Shown here one piece after another: positions 46,641 through 55,516 of a DNA stretch of 64,000 bases; the stretch's first letter is position 1; the number at the start of each line of letters is the position of its first letter. The notes under the pieces are model-generated. The model did not search any database and had not been told where the DNA came from. It was given only the letters and a program-made list of their open reading frames with translations. The DNA is from Stentor roeselii (taxonomy: Eukaryota; Ciliophora; Heterotrichea; Heterotrichida; Stentoridae): positions 1 through 64,000 of the forward strand of contig RSEH01000250.1 in NCBI GenBank assembly GCA_006503475.1. The letters are read 5' to 3'. Position numbers and translations under genes: made by a program.

Positions 46641-47537
46641 ATGAAATGTGCCCTGGGACCTAATATGAACTTTATTTATTATACTCAGTTAACATGCGGA
46701 TCTCTTAGCTTCATCGGATGTTTTTTAATAATAACCGCTTATTTAACAGCCAAAAACTTAAGGGTTTACTACTTCAGGATCATATTTTATATATCAATCA
46801 GCGATGGACTCAGAAGTCTCAACTACTTTTTCCCAATCTTTCTTCTAGAAAACACTATTTTATGCTCAATTCTCGGAATCCTCAACACAATTTTTGAACT
46901 AAACGCAATTCTCTGGTCTCTTTTGATTTCCATCATAATCTACCAAGTTGTACTAAACTCAGTTATGAATTTCGAGAAGTATGAAAAATTCTTTAAAGTT
47001 ATCAATCTTTTAATCATACCCTTTCTAAGTTCCCTTCCGTTGATTACCCACAGCTACGGCCTTGATAATTATTTTTGCACCTACATTCCTTCTAAAACTG
47101 GAAACCTTTGGAGATACGGCCTTATCTTAATCCCAGGCTGGTTTTTCAGCATTTCTTCGATTTTTTTCTATATCCGGGTCTTCCGAAAGGCCAGAAGTTT
47201 AGGTCTTCAAAGTTCTACAAAAGCGATGCTTGAAAGAGTTGTTTTTTACCCGATAGTTTTATTCGTGTCTCTTTTCGGAATCACTATTTTAAGAACTTTA
47301 CAGATTTTTGAAGTTCTTTCAACTTGCAACTTGTTTATTTTCTATGCAATAGTTGAATCGCTTTTTTCATTGCAAGGGTTTTTTAACAGTTTGATATTTT
47401 TCCTGACACCATCAGTGCAAAGTTCGTTAAAAGATAGCTTTTCAAAGACTTTTCGAGATAAAAACATTTCTTTGATCAAATGTGATCAAGTCGAGGTGGA
47501 TTCCTTTGAAGAAGCGACAGTCTTCGCATTTACTTAG
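46641..47537 (+). CDS. cAMP-receptor-like GPCR, 298 aa (copy A)
   Basis: Seven membrane helices with the layout of Dictyostelium cAR/class-E receptors: helix 1 LTCGSLSFIGCFLIITAYL, helix 2 with YYFRIIFYISISDGLRSLNY, a Cys in the helix-3 start (ENTILCSILG) and its partner in loop 2 (YFCTYIPS), then NLWRYGLILIPGWFFSIS and a long helix 6-7 segment. The ATG at 46641 is the first in the frame (a stop lies upstream). A short Ser/acidic tail follows. It is immediately followed by a paralogue. The ligand is unknown; cAMP is not implied by homology alone. Confidence 0.85.
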   Translation: MKCALGPNMNFIYYTQLTCGSLSFIGCFLIITAYLTAKNLRVYYFRIIFYISISDGLRSLNYFFPIFLLENTILCSILGILNTIFELNAILWSLLISIIIYQVVLNSVMNFEKYEKFFKVINLLIIPFLSSLPLITHSYGLDNYFCTYIPSKTGNLWRYGLILIPGWFFSISSIFFYIRVFRKARSLGLQSSTKAMLERVVFYPIVLFVSLFGITILRTLQIFEVLSTCNLFIFYAIVESLFSLQGFFNSLIFFLTPSVQSSLKDSFSKTFRDKNISLIKCDQVEVDSFEEATVFAFT

Positions 47538-47554
47538 TTGTTAATAATAAAAGA

Positions 47555-48460
47555 ATGCCCTGCAAATTAGAAGATTATATTTTAGAAGTTTATTATCCAC
47601 AGGCAGTCTGTGCAGGTCTTAGCGTGATTTTTTCAATTCTGATAATTTTTACTTACTTTTCGACAGAGGGTCTTCAGATCTATTACTTAAAAATCGTTGT
47701 TTTTATTGCGTTCACTGATGGACTTCGCTCAATTCTTTACATAATCCCTCCAGGATTAATCACTTCAGGACTAGGGTGTTACACAATCGCGATTTTAGAC
47801 ACAGCTCTCGCATTGAACCTGATCATCTGGACTCTGCTGATTTCAGTGATTTTATATCAAGTGATTATAAATTCAAAGGAAAACTTCGAGAAATACGAAA
47901 AAGTTGCGAAAATCACGAGTTTTGTCCTTTCAGGTCTTTATTTTCTTCCTTTGACAACGAAAAGTTACAATTATAACGGAACTATGTGCACTTATCAAAA
48001 TAGTCTCGCTGGGAACCTTTGGAGACTTTTCTTGTACAGCCTTCCAGCCTGGACTTTTTCGCTGATCTCTGTTCTTGCATTTATTAAAATCTTCGTGTCA
48101 ATTAACCGCATTGGACTGAAAGAAGACACAAAAGAACTGATAATCACAGTCGCGATTTATCCTATTTTATTATTTATCGTGCTTCTTTTTATCACAATCG
48201 TTAGAACAATCGAGATTTTCGATACAAACAACTGCACTTTTTTAGTTTTTTATTTCATTTCAATGATTTTAACTGCAATTCAAGGTTTTTTAAACGCGAT
48301 CATTTTTTTCACTACCCCTATTGTGAGACAGTCATTGAAACTAAAGTTGCGACAAAGGAAGATTTACGCGACTTTTGTTAACACCCGAAGACATAAACGA
48401 CTAGGCACTGAGATAAACTTATTAGAAAGCACTGACAGTTTCGTGAACCAAGTTTATTAA
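47555..48460 (+). CDS. cAMP-receptor-like GPCR, 301 aa (copy B)
   Basis: A tandem paralogue of the preceding gene. The same landmarks return in the same order: IYYLKIVVFIAFTDGLRSIL against YYFRIIFYISISDGLRSLN, GLGCYTIAILDTALALNLII, FEKYEKVAKITSF, TMCTYQNSLAGNLWRLFL, then a helix-6 block with YPILLFIVLLFITIVRTIEI. Helix 7 ends QGFLNAIIFFTTPIVRQS, matching QGFFNSLIFFLTPSVQSS of copy A. The C-terminal tail is short and basic. The spacer to copy A is only 17 bases, yet the sequences are clearly diverged, so the pair is old. Confidence 0.85.
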   Translation: MPCKLEDYILEVYYPQAVCAGLSVIFSILIIFTYFSTEGLQIYYLKIVVFIAFTDGLRSILYIIPPGLITSGLGCYTIAILDTALALNLIIWTLLISVILYQVIINSKENFEKYEKVAKITSFVLSGLYFLPLTTKSYNYNGTMCTYQNSLAGNLWRLFLYSLPAWTFSLISVLAFIKIFVSINRIGLKEDTKELIITVAIYPILLFIVLLFITIVRTIEIFDTNNCTFLVFYFISMILTAIQGFLNAIIFFTTPIVRQSLKLKLRQRKIYATFVNTRRHKRLGTEINLLESTDSFVNQVY

Positions 48461-48478
48461 CTTAATAATCTATAAACA

Positions 48479-50773
48479 ATGTCGGCGGGAAAACTGATGA
48501 TCGTCCACAACACCCTAAACAAGTAACACCCAGTCAGCTTGTACTACACAGCGAGTGGAAAGACTATAAAATGCGAAAATTCCTCAGAAATCTTCACCTT
48601 TCAAGAAGAAATCACGAGTTTCGCCTTTTCACCTGAAGGCTTCATCATCGCTTTTGAGTCTTTTCGTATTTTCAAGTCACCAGATCTTCAAGAAATCGAA
48701 AACAACCTTCTTATCAGTCTTCTAGGAAAAGTGAACTCAATTTCAGTGCAGGATAAAATGATCGCTGCTGCAGGTCACCAAGAAAACATTCAGGTAATCG
48801 TGGAAAACATGGAAAAAAGCCTCAGGATCAACCGAGGCTCCATAATTCATTCAGTCGTTATCAGTCCTAACAAGAAACACGTGGCAGCCTTCGCTGACGA
48901 CGGGCGTCTTTATTTTTTTTCAGATTTAGAACTGAAAAAATCTGACCAAATCCGAATAAGTCGACGCGTTTCAGAAGAAACTTTAGAAAGATTTATTTTT
49001 GAGTTCAGTCCTGATAGTTCTAGACTTGGACTGTCGGGCGACATTCACGTCAACTTGATGATGTCCTCTTCAGCTGAGTTTAAAAAAACGAATCTTGTTA
49101 AAAAGTCGAATATTTCTATTCTTCGATGGCCGAAACTTGACATGACGATCACTGCTTGTGTCGATAATGTTATCACTGTTAATGACATGATTAATGAAAA
49201 TGAATTAAGAATTTTTACACCCACTGCCCAGGTCTGGGACTTCTTGTTTTATGATGAAAAAATCGTTGTTGCTGCAGGGCAACAAGTTGAAGTTTTTAAG
49301 GATGTTCGACTTGAGATCCCCCAGGATGAAGATGAAAGTCAAAAGTCTGAAAAAGTAGAAAAAAATCCTGAAAAAGAACTTTTTGATAGGACTATTGGAG
49401 TTTATCCACAGGACCCTGTTGTACCTGTGAATGACGATAAAAGCTTCAGTATTTTGTTTAGGTCTACTTTAGGAACTGTCATGTCTAGAGAGTTCAACTC
49501 GGGGATCACTCGATTGTCGAGAATTGAAATTGAGTTTGATGATGCAAGTTTTCATTCACATGTCAGTATTCCGAATCATCATGAATTTGTCTTGGCTTTT
49601 ATGAATGAAAATGGAATTTTTTTGGCTTCACAGAGTCAGGATGTTGGACTTGAGGACTTTGTTGATGATGCGAAACCTTCTGTGATTTACTTTCAGGGAT
49701 TTAGGTTTGAAGTTAATTGGAGTCTCCAGATGCCTGCTCAGGAAGTGCCTGAGTCGATTTGTATTTGTAATGTTTGTGTTGTTTTTACCTCTCTCAATTA
49801 TCTCAGGGTTTTTAACTTTGGAGGGGTTCAGCTGCAGGTTTTGTCAATGACTGGACCTGTTGTTTCCTTGGCTAGTCATCAAAACACTTTAGCAGTTCTC
49901 TACCATTCAGGAGCTCCAGTGTTAGGTTGCCAATCAATCCTATGCGAGTTCTGGTACATGAGTGAATTTTCACTAAAAAGCGATGCAGATTTTTTCAAAG
50001 AAGACATAAAGCTAGCTCTTTCTCCAGAGTCCAATTTAATCTGGTCAGGTTTTTCCGAAACGGGTAATTTTTTCACAGTAGACTCTTCAAACACAGTGCG
50101 AAACTACTGGAAACGCGGTTCATCCTGGGTGCCAGTTTGCATCTTGGAAGACTTCACCCGAATCGTGGGAGTGACAGACTCAAGCGTTTTAATAAACCCA
50201 AAAGAATCCTCCCAGTTAATCGAAGAAGTTCCTTTCGAGGTGCCTCTTTGCAGGTCCAAAGTAAACGACTACGAGCAGAAAATGATTCAAGAGTCATTAA
50301 AACTCGATAACAACCGACAAGAAATCGACAAGAAAAAAAAACTCATGGAACTTGACAAGGGGACCTTTGAAAGATATATGAACTTAATTGACGAAGGTGA
50401 ACCAGAACTCGCTTTTGGCCTTGCTCTTTCAACTTTTCAAGAAAAAACTGGCTTGCTTTGTGTTAAGTACGGACAGGGTGTTAAAGCTTTTACTATTGTC
50501 AGCAACTTGGCGAAACACTTTGGAATCAACTTGCCTTCGAGACTTGCAAGACCTGTCAGGAATGAAGTAGATTTTGTTGAGAAGAATGAAGTGAAAGAAG
50601 AACAAGCGCCTAGGAAAGAGGAAAGCAAGGAAAATGAACCTGCGAAGGAAGAACTGCCGAGAAATCCTTTTCAGAAGTCGAGTGGAGCTAGTAAAGACTT
50701 GTTTGAATCGCTTTCGTCGAATAGTAAAAGAAAACCAGAGAGTAGTCAACTGGGGAAGAAGATGAAGAAATGA
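48479..50773 (+). CDS. CTF4/WDHD1-like replisome adaptor, 759 aa, one 15-nt intron
   Basis: The ATG at 48479 opens a 15-codon exon (MSAGKLMIVHNTLNN). Splicing 48523-48537 joins it to YYTASGKTIKCENSSEIFTF. An N-terminal WD40 propeller (residues 1-270, with FSPDSSRLGLSGD) is followed by an acidic linker, a second beta-domain (about 300-580, SepB-like: SICICNVCVVFTSLNYLRVF, PVVSLASHQNTLAVLYHSGA), and a helical bundle (IDEGEPELAFGLALSTFQEK, FTIVSNLAKHFGINLP), then a charged tail. This is the layout of Ctf4/And-1, the trimeric hub linking CMG helicase to polymerase alpha. Sequence similarity is modest, so the call rests on order and length. Confidence 0.8.
48523..48537 (+). other. 15-nt intron
   Basis: GTAACACCCAGTCAG, phase 2, immediate in-frame TAA if retained. 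A is at position 10. It lies 44 bases after the ATG. Confidence 0.85.
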
Positions 50774-50785
50774 ATGTTATAAGGA

Positions 50786-52198
50786 TTATTCTTTATTTGA
50801 GTCTTCTATTTTGTGTAACTCGCTTCTTTCTTTGATTTTGTAGATTGCGAAGTAAGCTATCTATGTGGATCGTACCAAGGCACAGAAGAAAAAACTGCAG
50901 GAACAGAAAGATATGAAGATTTTTTTGTCGTCGTAGAGATTGTATTTGTTTCCGTAGTAACCGAAACCTACTACTATTATTGTCGCACATAACCAGTTCG
51001 AGGATGATGTCATCGCCATTCCTTTTTCACTCAGAATGTCTGCGCAGTATATCCACATGATTGGCCCTGCGGAAAACTCGAAACAAATGATGAAAGTAAA
51101 GGTTAATCCTATAAATACAGATGATGAGGATTCTTTAATAACAAATCTTGAAATTATAATTAAAACATAGCAAATACACATCCCAACAGCTCCAATAAAA
51201 AGATTTTTCTTGTAATGTTTCCTTAAAAAAATCAGCCCAAAAGTACCCGAAAAGCAGTTAATAGCTCCTAAAATCACTGTAAATTTGCTACTTGGATAAA
51301 CATTCGATGAAGTCAAAATTAAAAAATTTATTCCTGATAGTTGTTGAAGACCTGCGAAAATGCAACCGATTCTTAAAGCTTGATTATTAGATAATGATAG
51401 AATCACTTCCTTGAAAGTCATGGATTGTCTATCAAAACTCAGGGAATCGTTCATTTCTTGTGATTCATCGAAATCATGGGCGAAGTAAAGTCGTGACATC
51501 ATTTCCAGAGCTTGTTTAGAATGCTTTGTTTTTAGCAAATATGTTGGAGTTTCGATTTTGAAGAAAAAAACAATGAGAAAAATTTGAAGAAATCCGAGAA
51601 AAATAGGAAGAGTAAAAAGAAGAATTATCAATTCACTATATTTTTGATACGGGTTATTTTCGATTAGGTATCCGATGAGGTATGAGATGAATATTCCGAA
51701 AGTAATCATGAACTGGTTTATTGAGCCAAGTTGTGCATAAATTTCAATCGGAGCGATTTCCCTAACTACCTAGAAACTACTGTAAAGCGGCACTAAAAAA
51801 GAAGAAGATCCTGTTCCTAATCCGCTAATGATAGTCCCAACCAACATTAACAAATTATTTAAAATCTGATGCAATTCCAGGTGTTTTATTGTAAAATACC
51901 AACTAAGTCTCTATTTATCCCTCACCAAGCCATTCCCAACAATAAAAAGAGCGCTGGTAAAGTGAAAAGCAAAAAGTCTTCCTCTAACACTCGAAACCCA
52001 GCAACTTAAATAACATCCAAAAAAAGCTGAAATCGGAGTAAAAATAAAAACATAACTTTCCAGTTCTCCAATCTTCGAAATATTATTGAAAATCGCTAAA
52101 CAATATCCTAAGTTCCTCTTACCGAACTGAAAAGACGAGATACTCGCCACAAAACAAATAACAAAAAAAAAGGCTCTTAATATTCCTTACATCTTCAT
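50786..52198 (-). CDS. MFS sugar-type transporter (SLC2-like), 445 aa, five 15-nt introns
   Basis: Six exons joined by removing five 15-base introns give one continuous 12-helix MFS protein. Exon 1 is only 8 bases (ATG AAG AT). The joined text reads MKIAFFFVICFVASISSFQF, then GYCLAIFNN, matching the FGYxxAIxN start of sugar transporters. Later landmarks are WVSSVRGRLFAF, the family motif VPLYIREIAPIEIYAQLGSI across intron 4, IETPTYLLKTKHSKQALEMM, and LQQLSGINFLILTSSNVYP. The C-terminus after intron 5 is IAYFAIYKIKERSELHKIED. All splices fall at positions where the family needs them. Substrate is probably a hexose or polyol, by family. It starts 8 bases after the stop of the upstream channel gene. 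Confidence 0.92.
50861..50875 (-). other. 15-nt intron (transporter intron 5)
   Basis: GTACGATCCACATAG on the minus strand, phase 0, in-frame TAG if retained. A is at position 10. Confidence 0.88.
51766..51780 (-). other. 15-nt intron (transporter intron 4)
   Basis: GTAGTTTCTAGGTAG on the minus strand, phase 1. Removal creates LYIREIAP, the transporter motif. In-frame TAG if retained. A is at position 10. Confidence 0.9.
51911..51925 (-). other. 15-nt intron with GTG start (transporter intron 3)
   Basis: GTGAGGGATAAATAG on the minus strand, phase 0, in-frame TAG if retained. It is the only intron here beginning GTG instead of GTA. A is at position 10. Confidence 0.85.
52108..52122 (-). other. 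15-nt intron without in-frame stop (transporter intron 2)
   Basis: GTAAGAGGAACTTAG on the minus strand, phase 1. It has no in-frame stop, so it is invisible to ORF reading. Removal turns QFGKRNLGYCL into QFGYCL, the family pattern. A is at position 10. Confidence 0.82.
52176..52190 (-). other. 15-nt intron (transporter intron 1)
   Basis: GTAAGGAATATTAAG on the minus strand, phase 2, after an 8-base first exon; in-frame TAA if retained. A is at position 10. Its 3' end is AAG rather than TAG or CAG. Confidence 0.8.
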
Positions 52199-52206
52199 AT
52201 TTATTA

Positions 52207-54306
52207 TTACATCTTTTCTTCCTCCACCGGCGGAGAATTTAAATAAATCTTGGGCAGGTCTCCAACGTCAAACAACTCAATAGCTCGCTTTTGGTCTATT
52301 CGGTTAGCACGTTTCTTCGACAGTTCGAGGAAAGTCCTCCGATACTGCATGCAAGTGGGCAAAGGTGAGCTTTCAAGTTCTTCTAAAGAGCTTTCCTCGT
52401 CATCAACCAGTGCAAAATTCATGACTTTTATCTTGGGTGGCTTTATTCTTTGTTTAAACTGAAAATTTAAAGCTTTTTTTATAAGAGAAGGTCTTCCTGA
52501 GTAAACCTGTCGAACATCTAAAGGTTTGTTTTTGCTGTGAATGATTTTCACAGGTTTACTGAGAGAAGAAGAGTTTGCTCTTTGAAAAGTGAAATTAAAA
52601 TTTTCATGCAAATTCACTTTTCTCTGTAGTCTGAATTTAGAGTTATCGATTTTTTTCGCGATTTTTTTTATGTTGTTTTGAAAGACGTACTTTTTGCAGT
52701 TCGCAGCAATATGGCCTTCTTTTTTACAGAAGTAACATTTTATGTAAAGCACCTTCAAACCAAGCCGCTCCGCTGAAGAAATAAGTTTGTCAGTCAAATC
52801 CTTTTCTGCAGGGCGACAATTGAGAAGGCCGTTTAAAGTACTTCGACTCAAAGCTAGAAGTTCAGTAAAAAAAACACTTCGAGCAGAAGCCGAGCGAGTC
52901 GATCCTAAAAAAAACGCGATTTCTCCAAAACTTTTCCCTTTCTCTAAAATTTTAAAAGTTGTTGAAGTCGCTGCATGGAATATCTCAACTTCCCCGTTTT
53001 GAATAAAGTAAACCATTGATGAATTTTCCCCTGATTCAAAAATGCTATCATTTGGGCCGAAAATTTGCAGTTTTAAATGGAAGCCGATTACTTTTCTGAA
53101 GGAAACGTCGAAAATTTTAAAGATTTTGTCTTGGTTTAAGATGTGGCCTCGGGTGTTGATGAAGATTTCTTCTCTTAAAGGTAAAGAAACGTTTTCCAAG
53201 ATTTCATTTTCCTTGTCAGTTGATTTTTTTTCATGGTCTCTGCAGAAGACGATGTATCTGAGCATTCGATGTCGTAGGTCATTAGGGATTTTGTTCTGTG
53301 AAATAAAAGCCTTGCATTTTGACAGGAGTCTCTGGGTTTCATTGCTAACTTTTTGATAGGAGTTTAAAGTGCTTTCGATTTTTCCAAGGATGTAAGCAAA
53401 GACGATGATATCGAAGCACATGATTATTATATTAAGCACTTTTTGGTCATTTGTTGAAATATTGTAAGCGTAGTAGCCGATTGATGTCACTGTAAAAAGA
53501 ATATAATAAAGATAGTTCAAATACCTCATTCCTTCATCACTTTGATAGTTAATCCAGAGATCTCCCTCAAATGCGAGGTTCCTCAAATAAAACAAGTAAC
53601 TCATGCAGCACGTCCAGTGAATCAACAAAGTAACATGCAGTGAAAAATGGAAAAACTTCAACGCAGTGACTGTGTGAATACTGGTAAATCTATCTTCAAG
53701 TTCATAAATCGTCTGTTTTATTCGATATGAATGCAAAAGCTTCACAAGCAGGGCAAATCTCAAATAATTCACCCCGAAAAGATTCGAAGAATTCGCGAAA
53801 GCCTCGAAGGGAAAAATGACCTGAAATGGGAAACAAGCGAAAAAATCAACTAAAAACCTTCTCTTCAAATAGTTCTGAATGATCAGAACTCGATTTGTGA
53901 TAAGAAAGCCCTTGAAGTGTATCCCAGTATTAAACTGCACTATAATGTCAGTCAAATAGAAAATATCTGCAACCATGAGAAACTTCCTGCTCCTTGCCAG
54001 AACCTGAGCCGAGAAGCTTATTTCATAAGGAATAATGAAGAGTTTAAACAGCAGGACCAACAGCAAGGTTAAGTCCCACAAGACCTTCAAGCCACTGTCA
54101 GGGTTTATCACAAAAACATTTCTTATTATCCCCTTTTTGCGCATTGAGTCGATAGGGAAGTACTCTTGTTTTGTTTCTTTGTCACTTATGATGGAAGTTT
54201 CAGGACTGGCTTTTTTTAGAGTTTTCAAGTAGTTAACTTCTTCAGCGATCGAGCCCAGAGCCCAGCTTTTGCGCAGGGACCTCAGGGACTTAAGTTCATC
54301 TTTCAT
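52207..54306 (-). CDS. CNG/HCN-type channel with CCHC zinc knuckle and altered filter, 699 aa (paralogue 3)
   Basis: The same layout as the two channels at 10-14 kb: FVINPDSGLKVLWDLTLLLV start, six membrane helices, C-linker, CNBD and a CCHC knuckle CYFCKKEGHIAANC (524-537), then a long basic tail. Two differences stand out. The filter reads SIGYYAY (275-281) where K+ channels have xVGYGD, so selectivity or conduction must differ. The CNBD keeps an Arg in FLGSTRSASARS, so it is the better candidate for nucleotide binding. The first ATG in the frame is at 54306 (MKDELKSLRSLRKSW). It is 40 kb from the other two and on the opposite strand. Confidence 0.92.
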   Translation of the reverse strand: MKDELKSLRSLRKSWALGSIAEEVNYLKTLKKASPETSIISDKETKQEYFPIDSMRKKGIIRNVFVINPDSGLKVLWDLTLLLVLLFKLFIIPYEISFSAQVLARSRKFLMVADIFYLTDIIVQFNTGIHFKGFLITNRVLIIQNYLKRRFLVDFFACFPFQVIFPFEAFANSSNLFGVNYLRFALLVKLLHSYRIKQTIYELEDRFTSIHTVTALKFFHFSLHVTLLIHWTCCMSYLFYLRNLAFEGDLWINYQSDEGMRYLNYLYYILFTVTSIGYYAYNISTNDQKVLNIIIMCFDIIVFAYILGKIESTLNSYQKVSNETQRLLSKCKAFISQNKIPNDLRHRMLRYIVFCRDHEKKSTDKENEILENVSLPLREEIFINTRGHILNQDKIFKIFDVSFRKVIGFHLKLQIFGPNDSIFESGENSSMVYFIQNGEVEIFHAATSTTFKILEKGKSFGEIAFFLGSTRSASARSVFFTELLALSRSTLNGLLNCRPAEKDLTDKLISSAERLGLKVLYIKCYFCKKEGHIAANCKKYVFQNNIKKIAKKIDNSKFRLQRKVNLHENFNFTFQRANSSSLSKPVKIIHSKNKPLDVRQVYSGRPSLIKKALNFQFKQRIKPPKIKVMNFALVDDEESSLEELESSPLPTCMQYRRTFLELSKKRANRIDQKRAIELFDVGDLPKIYLNSPPVEEEKM

Positions 54307-54435
54307 AATAATTATTTGCAGCAAGAAATTTAAAGAGTTCAAGGTTTTCCATTATAATTCAATAACTAAGCTTTTTTCTCTAGACTGGAAAACAGCGACT
54401 TTGGAAGAACCTTTGTCTAGAATAAATGGATTAAT

Positions 54436-55464
54436 ATGGAAAACGAGCAGCAAATCATTTATTTCAATGAGTTGGGCATTAAATACTTGGAAAACAACCC
54501 AGCTCATTCAATTTTTTACTTGAATCAGGCCTTGTTGAAGACACGGTGCTTGTCTTTAGGTGGTAATAAGAATAAACTCCTGGCGATGACTTACAATAAC
54601 CTTGGCTGTTACTACAACAACTCGGGAAACTCTGAAAAAGCTTTTGAGTTCTTTCAAAAGTCTGCAAAATTGGCACATGTTAAAGGATCTGACCATAAGA
54701 GCACTGCTTATGCTCATTTGAATATCGCTGGAATTCTTTCGAAAGAGACTCAGCATGAAAAAGCTTTGAGACATGCTTTGAAGTCCGTTAGGTATTTGAA
54801 ACTTTGTCCTGAGTCGCAGCAGAAACAGTCTGCCACTCTAGTCTCAGCCTATCAAATGATAGGAATGGAGTACCTGGCCCTAGGCCAGAGTATCGATGCC
54901 AGGTCATCATGGGAGACGGCTTTAGATCTCTGCACAAAGTACCTGGGTAAAAACCACGAAAAGTTTTCCGAAATAGAGGACCTGATGCAGCAGAACTTTC
55001 GAATGAAAACTTCGCTGGCAAAGACCCGAGCAGGGTCAGTGCAGACAAACCGAAACTTGACTCCAATCCACGTCAACAACAGGACCTTAAAAAATCGTCT
55101 TGTTTCTTTCATCAAGGACAGAAGCTTCGAAAAAACTGTTCCAAAGCCGCGTCCGAAGAAATGGGCGAGGTTCATTGTGAAGAGCGGTGATATCTCTTAT
55201 ATCAGGAAAATCGAGTTCAGTGCAGCTTGTAAAATTCAGGCTTGGTGGAGAGGAGTACTTGAAAGAAGAGAGACTAAAGAGGCGTTTTTGAAAAATGACT
55301 TGAAAACGGCTGAGAAGAAGGCTATGGAAGCTTTTCGAGAAGTTGAAAGATTGAAGGTCTTGCTGGCGAAGAACTCGACGAGAACTAGTCAAGTATCATC
55401 AGCTGAAAACTTCTACGGAGATACAATAGTAAGGCGGAAGCTGAGTATAGGTAGAATAAATTGA
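54436..55464 (+). CDS. TPR and IQ-motif protein, 342 aa
   Basis: Residues 1-170 hold four or five TPR units (FNELGIKYLENNPAHSIFYL, TYNNLGCYYNNSGNSEKAFE, YAHLNIAGILSKETQHEKAL, MIGMEYLALGQSIDARSSW). A basic linker leads to a single IQ motif, ACKIQAWWRGVLERRE, a predicted calmodulin or light-chain site, and a helical coiled-coil end (EKKAMEAFREVERLKVLLAK). TPR-IQ proteins are common in ciliates and often centrosomal or ciliary, which I infer only weakly. It is divergent from the paralogue-3 channel gene with 129 bases between starts. Confidence 0.88.
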   Translation: MENEQQIIYFNELGIKYLENNPAHSIFYLNQALLKTRCLSLGGNKNKLLAMTYNNLGCYYNNSGNSEKAFEFFQKSAKLAHVKGSDHKSTAYAHLNIAGILSKETQHEKALRHALKSVRYLKLCPESQQKQSATLVSAYQMIGMEYLALGQSIDARSSWETALDLCTKYLGKNHEKFSEIEDLMQQNFRMKTSLAKTRAGSVQTNRNLTPIHVNNRTLKNRLVSFIKDRSFEKTVPKPRPKKWARFIVKSGDISYIRKIEFSAACKIQAWWRGVLERRETKEAFLKNDLKTAEKKAMEAFREVERLKVLLAKNSTRTSQVSSAENFYGDTIVRRKLSIGRIN

Positions 55465-55516
55465 GATTAACTTATAATCATCAAGCTTGACCACGAGGCC
55501 TGATTCAAGTAAAAAT

